From Winogradskyella sp046545555 (GTDB lineage Bacteria; Bacteroidota; Bacteroidia; Flavobacteriales; Flavobacteriaceae): a DNA stretch of 64,000 bases. Numbering within the stretch: position 1 is the stretch's first letter; every line of letters begins with the position of its first letter. Location of the stretch: NCBI RefSeq assembly GCF_046545555.1, contig NZ_JBHZTH010000005.1, positions 62,001 to 126,000 on the forward strand. The letters run 5' to 3'. A model generated the notes under the pieces. It saw only the letters and a list, made by a program, of their open reading frames with translations, made no database searches and had not been told where the DNA came from. Shown piece after piece: positions 42,013 to 50,249 of the stretch. The position numbers and the translations under genes were made by a program.

Positions 42013-43551
42013 ATGAATGATAAACGGTATAAATGGATTCTTTACACAATCGTTGCAGTAATTGCTATAACGATAGTAATTCAAGTCTATTGGAATTACA
42101 AAAACTACCAAACTAATAAGCAACAACTTATTAATGACGTACAAGTAAGCTTAGATAAAGCTGTGGATGATTATTATGCCAAACTTGCACAAGAAACTAC
42201 GCTAGGTTTTTCGTTTGAAGGGGTAAGCACAGATAAAATATTTGAAGAAAACAGCTCATTTACTGCTATTTTAGAAGACATAGATGAGAAAGATGGCAGA
42301 TTTAATAATCTAGATTCGATCGACGTCAGTGAAATTAAGGGAGCTACGGTTGTAAGAGGTTTTGAAGTAGATTCAATGATGGAAGCGCATAACAAAATAC
42401 ACAAGCCTATTTCCGTCGATTCCTTTAAGAAGCAAATAAAAGATTTAAAAGCTACTAACAAGGATATAGACTTATCTAGTATAGAAATGCTTACATCTAA
42501 AATTGTCATCTCTATTAATAATGACACTTTAGAATTAAGGAAAGTTGACAGCTTATTAAAAACAGAATTTAAGAGAAAAAATATAAGTTTAAAAAGTGAA
42601 TTAAAATATTACCAATCCGATATTTATAAGGAATTGGCTAATAAAGGAGATTCATTATTTGCTAACAAGTTAAAAACGAAAGAAACCTATACGCTACGCA
42701 CAGTGTCTAAATCGACATTTTTGCCAAAGGGAAGCACTTTAGAGCTACATTTTACCAATGAAACGCGTAATGTATTAAAACGCAGTATTCTTGGTATTTT
42801 AATATCTACACTTTTAATTTTGGCTGTAATTGGTTGCTTATTCTACCTTTTAAAAATTATTAAACATCAAAAACAACTGGCTGAAGTAAAGAATGACCTC
42901 ATTAGCAACATTACTCATGAATTTAAAACACCTATCGCTACAATTGGTGTGGCACTAGAAAGTATTAGTAATTTCAATGCATTAGAAGATAAAGAGAAGA
43001 CTAAAAACTATATTAACATGTCAGCCAATCAATTAGACAAGCTAAATGTAATGGTTGAGAAACTCCTCGAAACGGCTACTTTAGATAGTGATACTCTAGA
43101 ACTTAATAAGGAATCTGTAAATATAGTTGGCTTATTGGGCGATTTGGTTAATAGGTATAAAATTCAATTCTCAGAAAAAGAATTTAATACAAGTCTCAAA
43201 ACTGATCACCTTACGGCTCATATCGATTTATTTCACTTTGAAAATGCTCTAAACAATATTTTGGATAATGCAGTGAAGTATGGAGGTGACTTAATATCTA
43301 TAGATCTAATACCAAAAGATAAAACATTCGATATATTAATATCTGACAACGGCAGTAGTTTAACCAAAGCCAATAAAGAACGGATTTTCGAAAAATTTTA
43401 TCGCGTACCAAAAGGCAATACACACGATGTAAAAGGTTTTGGCATTGGTTTATACTATACAAAGACCATAATTGATAAACATAGCGGATCAATAGAATTA
43501 AATTTAGCAAAATCTTTAACCACATTTAAAATAACACTTCCAAATGGCTGA
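42013..43551 (+). CDS. Membrane sensor histidine kinase
   Basis: A 512-residue kinase. One membrane helix lies at about residues 8-27 and a second at about 258-280 (SILGILISTLLILAVIGCLF). They enclose a periplasmic sensor domain of about 230 residues with no recognised fold. The HisKA phospho-accepting residue is His302 (SNITHEFKTPIATIG). The N box (NALNNILDNAVKYGG), G1 (ISDNGSSL) and G2 (VKGFGIGLYYTKTIIDKHSG) are intact, so the kinase is active. It overlaps the response-regulator gene by eight bases. It is divergent from the GLPGLI cluster, a likely target. Confidence 0.92.
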   Translation: MNDKRYKWILYTIVAVIAITIVIQVYWNYKNYQTNKQQLINDVQVSLDKAVDDYYAKLAQETTLGFSFEGVSTDKIFEENSSFTAILEDIDEKDGRFNNLDSIDVSEIKGATVVRGFEVDSMMEAHNKIHKPISVDSFKKQIKDLKATNKDIDLSSIEMLTSKIVISINNDTLELRKVDSLLKTEFKRKNISLKSELKYYQSDIYKELANKGDSLFANKLKTKETYTLRTVSKSTFLPKGSTLELHFTNETRNVLKRSILGILISTLLILAVIGCLFYLLKIIKHQKQLAEVKNDLISNITHEFKTPIATIGVALESISNFNALEDKEKTKNYINMSANQLDKLNVMVEKLLETATLDSDTLELNKESVNIVGLLGDLVNRYKIQFSEKEFNTSLKTDHLTAHIDLFHFENALNNILDNAVKYGGDLISIDLIPKDKTFDILISDNGSSLTKANKERIFEKFYRVPKGNTHDVKGFGIGLYYTKTIIDKHSGSIELNLAKSLTTFKITLPNG

Positions 43552-44227
43552 AAAAATTAAATTATTATTAGCTGAAGACGAAGCTGCCTTAGGTCAAATA
43601 ATTAAAGAGAGCCTTGAGACTAGAGATTTTGAAGTTATTCTTTGTGATAATGGTGAAAAAGCTTTTGAAAAATATCAATCTGAAACACCAGAAATATTGG
43701 TTTTAGATGTAATGATGCCAAAAAAAGATGGGTTTACACTAGCTAAAGAAATTAGAGCAATTGATGATACTATTCCTATTATATTCTTAACAGCTAAATC
43801 ACAAACTGCAGATGTAGTAGAAGGGTTTTCCATTGGCGGTAATGATTACCTTAAAAAACCATTTAGTATGGAGGAATTAATTGTAAGGATTTATAATCTT
43901 GTTTCTCGTACAAAAACTCAAAAAACGAGCGCTGTTTTAGTTATTGGAGACTATTCCTTTGATTTCCCTAAACAGCAACTGCAATTTAAAGAAGAAGACA
44001 CCTTGCAACTAACACATCGCGAAGCACACTTATTATTTCATCTTATCAAAAATAAAAATCAAGTTTTAGATCGCTCTTTAATCCTTAACAAACTCTGGGG
44101 AACTGATGATTTTTTCTCTGCCAGAAGTATGGATGTTTTTATTTCAAAACTTAGAAAAAAATTACAAAAAGATAAAAATATTCAGATTATTAATGTTCGC
44201 GGATTTGGATATAAACTCACCGTTTAA
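43544..44227 (+). CDS. OmpR-family response regulator
   Basis: A 227-residue regulator. The receiver domain has acidic residues Glu11-Asp12, phospho-acceptor Asp55 (LVLDVMMPKKDG), the switch Thr in FLTAKS and Lys in YLKKPFS. The C-terminal winged helix of OmpR type follows (LTHREAHLLFHLIKNKNQVL, SARSMDVFISKLRKKLQKD, INVRGFGYKLTV). It is translationally coupled to the kinase. Probable binding sites are the three GTTAAC repeats upstream of the kinase. Confidence 0.93.
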   Translation: MAEKIKLLLAEDEAALGQIIKESLETRDFEVILCDNGEKAFEKYQSETPEILVLDVMMPKKDGFTLAKEIRAIDDTIPIIFLTAKSQTADVVEGFSIGGNDYLKKPFSMEELIVRIYNLVSRTKTQKTSAVLVIGDYSFDFPKQQLQFKEEDTLQLTHREAHLLFHLIKNKNQVLDRSLILNKLWGTDDFFSARSMDVFISKLRKKLQKDKNIQIINVRGFGYKLTV

Positions 44228-44297
44228 ATTTTAAAATACTAAATAGAACTTTTATAAGGTTATAGAATGGTGCAATTTTTGTACTTTTCTAATTCCT

Positions 44298-45080
44298 ATG
44301 AAGCAGCTGTTTTTTATATATTTAATTTTTAGTGTCAACTGTTTTTCTCAAGAGAGCATAAGAGCCATAGCAAAAGATTCTATTAAACTTGAAGCTAAAA
44401 GTATACTTGGAGTAGATACTTCTGAAACATTGTATTACACCACTAAAGACAATACCTTTTTTAAAAAAACTAAAGACACTCTAATAACATACTCTAATTT
44501 TCAACTGAGCGAAGTTACTTCGGCAAACACCTTTAATCCATTAAAAATAAATCTCTTTTACAAAGATTTTAATACCATAGTTATTTTAGACAATCGATTA
44601 GCAGAAGTTTTTAAAATAGATTTTAATACCGTACAACCTTATAAAAATGTAAGCTTCGTTTCTACTGGATTTGATAACACACTCTGGATTTTCAATCAAG
44701 ACTCACAGCAACTAGAGTTATATGACTATAAAACAAATAAAGTAAGATTAAAAACAGTACCAATACAATCAGATATTTTAGACCTAAAGAGCGACTATAA
44801 TTATTGCTATATGCTCACAGAAAACTATTTGTATATCTATAGTTACTTTGGTAGCCTAATCGGTAAACACAAAAACAAGGGATATGAAAATCTTGCATTT
44901 AGCAAAGCACATTTAATTTTAAGAAAGAACGATAGACTTCATATATTAACCAAAAACGGTGATAAAATACGCAACATAGAACATCCTAATTTGTTAATAA
45001 ATCAGTTTTTGGTAACCAATGAAACCTTGTATATTTACGATTCCAAAATTCTACGTAAATACCAACTAAAAACAGATTAA
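44298..45080 (+). CDS. Exported beta-propeller-like protein of unknown function
   Basis: A 260-residue protein with signal peptide MKQLFFIYLIFSVNCFSQ. Repeating blade-like strands (FYKDFNTIVILDNRLAEVFK, FDNTLWIFNQDSQQLELYDY, YNYCYMLTENYLYIYSYFGS, NETLYIYDSKILRKYQL) suggest a small propeller. No catalytic motif is seen. It ends three bases before the deoxynucleoside kinase ATG. I recall that this pairing recurs in flavobacteria, but the functional link is unknown. Confidence 0.65.
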   Translation: MKQLFFIYLIFSVNCFSQESIRAIAKDSIKLEAKSILGVDTSETLYYTTKDNTFFKKTKDTLITYSNFQLSEVTSANTFNPLKINLFYKDFNTIVILDNRLAEVFKIDFNTVQPYKNVSFVSTGFDNTLWIFNQDSQQLELYDYKTNKVRLKTVPIQSDILDLKSDYNYCYMLTENYLYIYSYFGSLIGKHKNKGYENLAFSKAHLILRKNDRLHILTKNGDKIRNIEHPNLLINQFLVTNETLYIYDSKILRKYQLKTD

Positions 45081-45083
45081 ATT

Positions 45084-45698
45084 ATGCACATTGCTGTTGC
45101 AGGGAATATAGGAGCTGGTAAAACTACGCTCACAAAATTACTAGCTAAACATTATAAGTGGGAAGCACAATTAGAAGACGTAGTTGACAATCCGTATTTA
45201 GACGATTTTTACAATCAAATGGAACGTTGGAGCTTTAACTTACAAGTCTATTTCTTAAACAGCAGATTTCGCCAAGTCAATCAAATACATAATAGCGGAA
45301 AAGACATTATTCAAGATAGAACGATATATGAAGATGCACATATTTTCGCGCCCAATCTTCATGCAATGGGCTTAATGACCAATCGAGATTTCGAAAATTA
45401 CAAATCACTCTTTGATCTTATGGAAGGTTTTGTAAAAGGTCCTGATTTATTAATTTATTTAAGAAGTTCTATTCCTAATTTAGTATCGCAAATTCATAAA
45501 CGGGGACGCGACTATGAAAACACAATTAGTATTGATTACTTAAGTCGTCTAAACGAACGTTATGAAGCGTGGATCACCAAATATGATAAAGGCAACCTAC
45601 TTATTATAGATGTTGATGATTTAGACTTTGTTTCTAATCCAGAGGACTTAGGTGACATTATAAATAGAATCGATGCTCAGATTAATGGCTTATTCTAA
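45084..45698 (+). CDS. Deoxynucleoside kinase
   Basis: A 204-residue deoxyribonucleoside kinase of the dCK/dGK family. The P-loop is AVAGNIGAGKTTLTKLLAKH. The ERS-like motif is IQDRTIYEDAHIFA, NPYLDDFY and WSFNLQVYFLNSRFRQ supply the substrate pocket, and RGRDYE is the lid. It salvages deoxynucleosides to monophosphates. The exact base preference cannot be told. Confidence 0.92.
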   Translation: MHIAVAGNIGAGKTTLTKLLAKHYKWEAQLEDVVDNPYLDDFYNQMERWSFNLQVYFLNSRFRQVNQIHNSGKDIIQDRTIYEDAHIFAPNLHAMGLMTNRDFENYKSLFDLMEGFVKGPDLLIYLRSSIPNLVSQIHKRGRDYENTISIDYLSRLNERYEAWITKYDKGNLLIIDVDDLDFVSNPEDLGDIINRIDAQINGLF

Positions 45699-45783
45699 AA
45701 GTTAGCGAAATTATGAAATCTTGTAATTAGCATATTTTATAACGTCTAAAGGTTGTAACTTACAGTTCTTAAACTACAACCAT

Positions 45784-47394
45784 ATGGCTATTAAAAAAAT
45801 TGAAATCGCAAAGATTTCAGAACTTCAGGATAAGCAACCAACTCATGCTTTAGTAAAAAACACCGATTTAGTAATTACAAAACACGACACAGGCATTTCT
45901 GTCCTTTATGGAAGATGTCTTCACCGAGGTGCACTTATGTCCGATGGTTATGTAGATGGTTATAATCTAATGTGTGGCGTCCATGGTTGGGATTACAGAG
46001 TAGATACTGGTGTTTCAGAATATAACAACAAGGAAGTACTTCATAAATTTCAAGAATATATTGAAGGTAATTCTCTTTTAATAGATGAAAATGAAGTTGT
46101 AGATTTTGAAAAACATCATCCACAACCTTTTGATCGTGATGCGTATTTAGGCGCTTATGCAGATACACATCCAGAAGACACAGAACCATACACAAACTAC
46201 ATAAAAGAACTCGCCAAAAACGGACTTAAAAATATTGGTCATCATGGTTTTTCAGCATCTATGGGAGTAGATAGAAATACATTACCAAAGTGGAATGACA
46301 TTCAATTTTTACCAGCACAGCTAGCAACACGCCCTCTTTTAGATGAAGAAGACGTTGCCACAAAGGTCGTCATCGGACCTAATGCAAAAAAACCACTTCA
46401 CTTAGACATACCTTTATTTGTATCTGATATGAGTTTTGGCGCATTATCAAGAGAGGCTAAGGTTGCTTTAAGTAAAGGAGCTGAATTAGCTGGTACAGGT
46501 ATCTGTTCTGGTGAAGGTGGTATGTTACCCGAAGAGCAAAAAAGCAATTCTAAGTATTTTTATGAATTAGCATCTGCGCAATTTGGGTTTTCTTGGGACA
46601 AATTAGACAACGTCCAAGCTTTCCATTTTAAAGGTGGACAAGGAGCAAAAACGGGCACTGGAGGTCACCTTCCAGGTAATAAAGTTAGTGCAGAAATAGC
46701 AGAAGTAAGAGGATTAAAGCAAGGTGAAACCGCAATATCACCTGCTGCAAATCCAAACTTTCATACTACTCAAGATTTTAAAGACTTTGGAGATAAAGTC
46801 AGAGAACGTACAGGTGGAATTCCTATTGGATTCAAAATTGCGGCAAGCCATATCGAAGCAGATATTCAGTTTGCTTTAGATTCTGGAGTTGACTATATAA
46901 TCTTAGATGGTCGTGGTGGAGGAACTGGCTCGGCTCCAACTATTCTTAGAGATCATATTAATGTACCTACCATACCAGCATTAGCCAGAGCACGAAAATA
47001 TTTAGATAAAGTTGGTGCTAATGACATTACTTTAATAATAACCGGAGGTTTACGTGTAGCAGAAGATTTCGCAAAAGCTATGATGCTTGGTGCTGATGCC
47101 ATAGCTGTATCTAATTCTGCTTTACAAGCAATCGGCTGTTTAGGCATGCGTGCTTGTGGCTCAAATAATTGCCCTGTCGGGATTGCAACACAGAAAGAGT
47201 CGCTTCGCAGTAGAATCATTATCAACGAATCCGCTAAACAATTACACAACTACTTCGATGCCACAAATAGTTTAATAAAGGTGGTTGCTCGCGCTTGTGG
47301 TTATGATAATATTTCAAAATTTAATCATAATGATTTATCTACATTCGATTATGATATGCATAAATTAACAGGTATTAATTTCGCAGGTATTTAA
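45784..47394 (+). CDS. Rieske domain fused to FMN-binding glutamate synthase-like enzyme
   Basis: A 536-residue fusion. Residues about 1-100 are a Rieske [2Fe-2S] domain with Cys45-x-His47 and Cys64-x2-His67. Residues about 150-520 are a glutamate synthase-type FMN barrel: FVSDMSFGALSREAKVALSK, GTGICSGEGGMLPEEQ, FHFKGGQGAKTGTGGHLPGN, VDYIILDGRGGGTGSAPTIL and the 3Fe-4S motif C-x5-C-x4-C in IGCLGMRACGSNNCPVGIAT. The glutaminase domain and the GltD partner are absent here. It is a plausible electron-transfer oxidoreductase, but glutamate synthesis is unproven. Confidence 0.88.
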   Translation: MAIKKIEIAKISELQDKQPTHALVKNTDLVITKHDTGISVLYGRCLHRGALMSDGYVDGYNLMCGVHGWDYRVDTGVSEYNNKEVLHKFQEYIEGNSLLIDENEVVDFEKHHPQPFDRDAYLGAYADTHPEDTEPYTNYIKELAKNGLKNIGHHGFSASMGVDRNTLPKWNDIQFLPAQLATRPLLDEEDVATKVVIGPNAKKPLHLDIPLFVSDMSFGALSREAKVALSKGAELAGTGICSGEGGMLPEEQKSNSKYFYELASAQFGFSWDKLDNVQAFHFKGGQGAKTGTGGHLPGNKVSAEIAEVRGLKQGETAISPAANPNFHTTQDFKDFGDKVRERTGGIPIGFKIAASHIEADIQFALDSGVDYIILDGRGGGTGSAPTILRDHINVPTIPALARARKYLDKVGANDITLIITGGLRVAEDFAKAMMLGADAIAVSNSALQAIGCLGMRACGSNNCPVGIATQKESLRSRIIINESAKQLHNYFDATNSLIKVVARACGYDNISKFNHNDLSTFDYDMHKLTGINFAGI

Positions 47395-47405
47395 AAATAG
47401 CGCAC

Positions 47406-48146
47406 ATGAAAACAACAATGCACAAGGCTGCACAATACTTGGCAACAGCAGCCATAAGTTTTATTAAAAAAAAAGACGATGACAGTCATACAAATTTAGG
47501 ATGGTATAACCATAAGTTAGAGACTCATGCGTTTCCTAACGGCGATAAACTTGCACTAAATTATAAAGATTTTTCGCTAGAATGGATTCATAATAAGAAC
47601 CAAGAGCAACTCTCACTACAAGGTAAAACCCATTTAGAAATTACTGATTGGATTTCTAAAATAAGTCAGAACAAGGGACTCGAAAATTCTTATGACTATG
47701 CTTTGCATTATGATCTGCCATATGACGATGTCATTAATTCCACAACTTATGTTATAACCAATCAGAATGCCCTTAACGCTTTAATAGAGCAAAGAGATTT
47801 GGCGCAAAACGTTTTAGCTTCAATTCTAAGCTCTAATAATTACGAATCATCTCTAAGAATATGGCCTCATCATTTTGATACTGGTGCATTTTTTAATCTT
47901 AATGATAATCTATCAATAGGCTTAGGTATGGCAATACCAGATTCGGTAATTGATGATTTCTATTTTTATGTAAGTGGTTATAACGGTCATGACAAAATTG
48001 ATTTAGGTAAAATCAATGATCTAAAACTTGGCAGTTACTTTAATAAGGATTGGTATGGATTTGCTCTTCCTATCAGTGGAATTAATAAACAAACAGCCGT
48101 AGATTTTTGTAATGAAGCTATAAATAGGTATAGAGATACTCTATAA
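47406..48146 (+). CDS. Protein of unknown function, downstream of the Rieske-GltS gene
   Basis: A 246-residue soluble protein without signal peptide. Distinctive parts are LRIWPHHFDTGAFF, LSIGLGMAIPDSVIDDFYFY, VSGYNG and YFNKDWYGFALPIS. The WPHHFD string recalls DUF5996 proteins, but I cannot confirm it. It starts 11 bases after the glutamate synthase-like gene and is likely co-transcribed with it, which suggests a shared pathway. Confidence 0.6.
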   Translation: MKTTMHKAAQYLATAAISFIKKKDDDSHTNLGWYNHKLETHAFPNGDKLALNYKDFSLEWIHNKNQEQLSLQGKTHLEITDWISKISQNKGLENSYDYALHYDLPYDDVINSTTYVITNQNALNALIEQRDLAQNVLASILSSNNYESSLRIWPHHFDTGAFFNLNDNLSIGLGMAIPDSVIDDFYFYVSGYNGHDKIDLGKINDLKLGSYFNKDWYGFALPISGINKQTAVDFCNEAINRYRDTL

Positions 48147-48404
48147 AATTATTAGGCTCATAATTCTAATTTCTTATAGTACCTTATTATTCTGTTTTTA
48201 TTCTTCATAGTATTAATCTAAAGAATTAAATTGACACCTCTCATTATTTTTTGTTAACTGATCTGAAAGGCAATCTAATTCTCAACGACATATTACCATA
48301 TATTTAAAACCCACAAAAACCAACTGGAATCTTTGAAAAAACACCTGTTTGGTAAATGATGAAAATTGATGGTTTTGATATAAGAGTAAATACAAAAAAC
48401 TAAC

Positions 48405-49052
48405 GTGAATATTCTTATCTATTTTTTTATAGGACTTTTAGCAGCTATTGTTGGCGCACTTCCATTAGGCACAACAAATGTTGCAGTAATTAATACAACG
48501 ATTAAGGAAAATATTAAAAACGCCTTAAAAATTGTTTATACCGCAGCCTTAGCAGAAATAATTCTTGTCTTAATTGCGATTAGTTTTAATATGCAAATTG
48601 AGAATTTTGTAAACATGAATGTATGGTTACAATATACTATTGCTTTTATATTGCTTAGTGTTGGCATTATTCTTCTTTTAGGTCGAAAAGAATGCGTGAA
48701 AGATGAAAATGACGAATGTATTATCATTAAAAAAAGATATAATATCTCTAAACAAATGTTAGGTTTTATTTTAGGTTTAGTAAACCCTACTGTACTTATT
48801 TATTGGATTTTAGTGATTTCTTTTATAAATAAAAAAATGTTGTTCTTAGATTTAAATGTGTCTTACCTACTTTTAGGTGTTTTTCTAATAGGAGTATTTA
48901 TTGGTAAAACTATAACCCTTTACGGATACGGAAGATTTAGCAACTTATTAAAAGTTAAAATAAAAAATATAACTACTCGTATAAATAGAGTTATCGGTGT
49001 TTTACTGATTTGTGTTTCACTATTTCAGTTTACCAAACTGTTTTATTATTAA
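48405..49052 (+). CDS. LysE family translocator
   Basis: A 215-residue polytopic membrane protein with about six helices. The N-terminal GLLAAIVGALPLGTTNVAVI is the LysE/RhtB family start. GFILGLVNPTVLIYWILVIS is the conserved G.xxNP motif, and a C-terminal helix (VIGVLLICVSLFQFTKLFYY) follows. Family members export amino acids. The substrate is unknown. The start is a GTG at 48405, as no ATG gives the family N-terminus. The 258 bases before it hold no feature I can support. Confidence 0.82.
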   Translation: MNILIYFFIGLLAAIVGALPLGTTNVAVINTTIKENIKNALKIVYTAALAEIILVLIAISFNMQIENFVNMNVWLQYTIAFILLSVGIILLLGRKECVKDENDECIIIKKRYNISKQMLGFILGLVNPTVLIYWILVISFINKKMLFLDLNVSYLLLGVFLIGVFIGKTITLYGYGRFSNLLKVKIKNITTRINRVIGVLLICVSLFQFTKLFYY

Positions 49053-49083
49053 ACGTATTGATTTAATATTTTAGACAGTAGCA

Positions 49084-50115
49084 TTACTTAATAAAACCAT
49101 GCAATCTCGCATGTTCAATAGCTTGTTGGCTACTTTCTACAATTAAAACTTCAGTTGTTTTATAATTTTCAATTAATCTTTTTACACGTTCCATTTTCTT
49201 TTTATGCCTTACGCTTCTTAGATAAATTGCTAAAATTCTATCCGGAAATTCTTCAGCAATCTCAATATAAATATCAGGATCGTGCTCACCACTATCACCT
49301 ATTAAAATAAATGGCAATTCGGGATATGTTTTTAATAAATTTAAAATTTCCTTTTGTTTTTGAGGTTTTTCATTTTGTGTTTTCCGTCTTAACATGTTAC
49401 TCATACTTCTCAGTAAAATAGGCCCTTTTGGAAAATTATTTTGGCGTAAAAATAATTCTAGATATCTATATAAGTTCCATGGACTATGACTTACATAAAA
49501 AATAGGATTAGCATTCTTATCCGAAACGCCTCGATGTAATTGATGATAAAAATCAGCAGCGCCTTCTAAAGGAATTCTATTATTAGCGTGTTTAAAAACT
49601 GAATTATAAATAAGGCGCCATTTTAAGAGAGATACCACACCTGTGTGCAAAATGGTGTCATCGATATCACTAGCAACTCCAAATTTGGCTTTATCAGATG
49701 GAATTAATAGTTCACCAGGAAATCGATTTTCGTTTTGTATTATTCGTTTTAAATTAACATCGTCATAAGAAAGCTCAAAGGACAACCAACCTTCATTATT
49801 AGCAAGTAACTTTAAATTTTCTAAATTTTCTTCAATAACATAATAGCCTTTACTATCCGTAAATCCTTTAACTACTTTGTTGTTAGTTAGCTTAATTGAT
49901 ATTGCAGTATTTTTAATTTCATCACTTTCAAAACGCTTCCATGTATTAACAATAAGATGCCATAAATTTTGTGCGTCTAAATCTATAGATTCATCCTCTA
50001 ATGCTCTTCCTCTAGCATAGAAATGGCTATCCGTTCCGTAACCTTGAAACGCAATAATCTGCAAAGGATCTTTTTTAAACCAACTCAATAGACTAGTGTT
50101 TTTTTTAAATTTCAA
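49084..50115 (-). CDS. APP1-type phosphatidate phosphatase family protein (DUF2183)
   Basis: A 343-residue protein. The C-terminal half has the HAD-like catalytic motif DIDDT in GVASDIDDTILHTGVV, followed by FYVSHSPWNLYRYLELFLRQ, KGPILLRSM and LPFILIGDSGEHDPDIYIEI. This is the APP1/DUF2183 pattern. In yeast, App1 dephosphorylates phosphatidic acid. In bacteria the role is untested. The N-terminal half (about residues 1-140) is probably a beta-sandwich (YGTDSHFYARGRALEDESID, GWLSFELSYDD). It is cytoplasmic. Confidence 0.82.
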   Translation of the reverse strand: MKFKKNTSLLSWFKKDPLQIIAFQGYGTDSHFYARGRALEDESIDLDAQNLWHLIVNTWKRFESDEIKNTAISIKLTNNKVVKGFTDSKGYYVIEENLENLKLLANNEGWLSFELSYDDVNLKRIIQNENRFPGELLIPSDKAKFGVASDIDDTILHTGVVSLLKWRLIYNSVFKHANNRIPLEGAADFYHQLHRGVSDKNANPIFYVSHSPWNLYRYLELFLRQNNFPKGPILLRSMSNMLRRKTQNEKPQKQKEILNLLKTYPELPFILIGDSGEHDPDIYIEIAEEFPDRILAIYLRSVRHKKKMERVKRLIENYKTTEVLIVESSQQAIEHARLHGFIK

Positions 50116-50249
50116 GATACTAATTTTTGTAATTAATGCTTCTTATGATACTGCAAATAGTTACACAAATGTTAAATGTCCTTAAGTTGAATCATTTACG
50201 CAATTTTCAAAGTATTTTAGTAACGTTACTAACCAACACAAATTTCTTC

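Noticed and set aside
48147..48404. Possible riboswitch or short leader ORF before the LysE gene
   Set aside because: Only a 15-codon frame without informative codons and no stable stem could be seen. I cannot support a regulatory element there.
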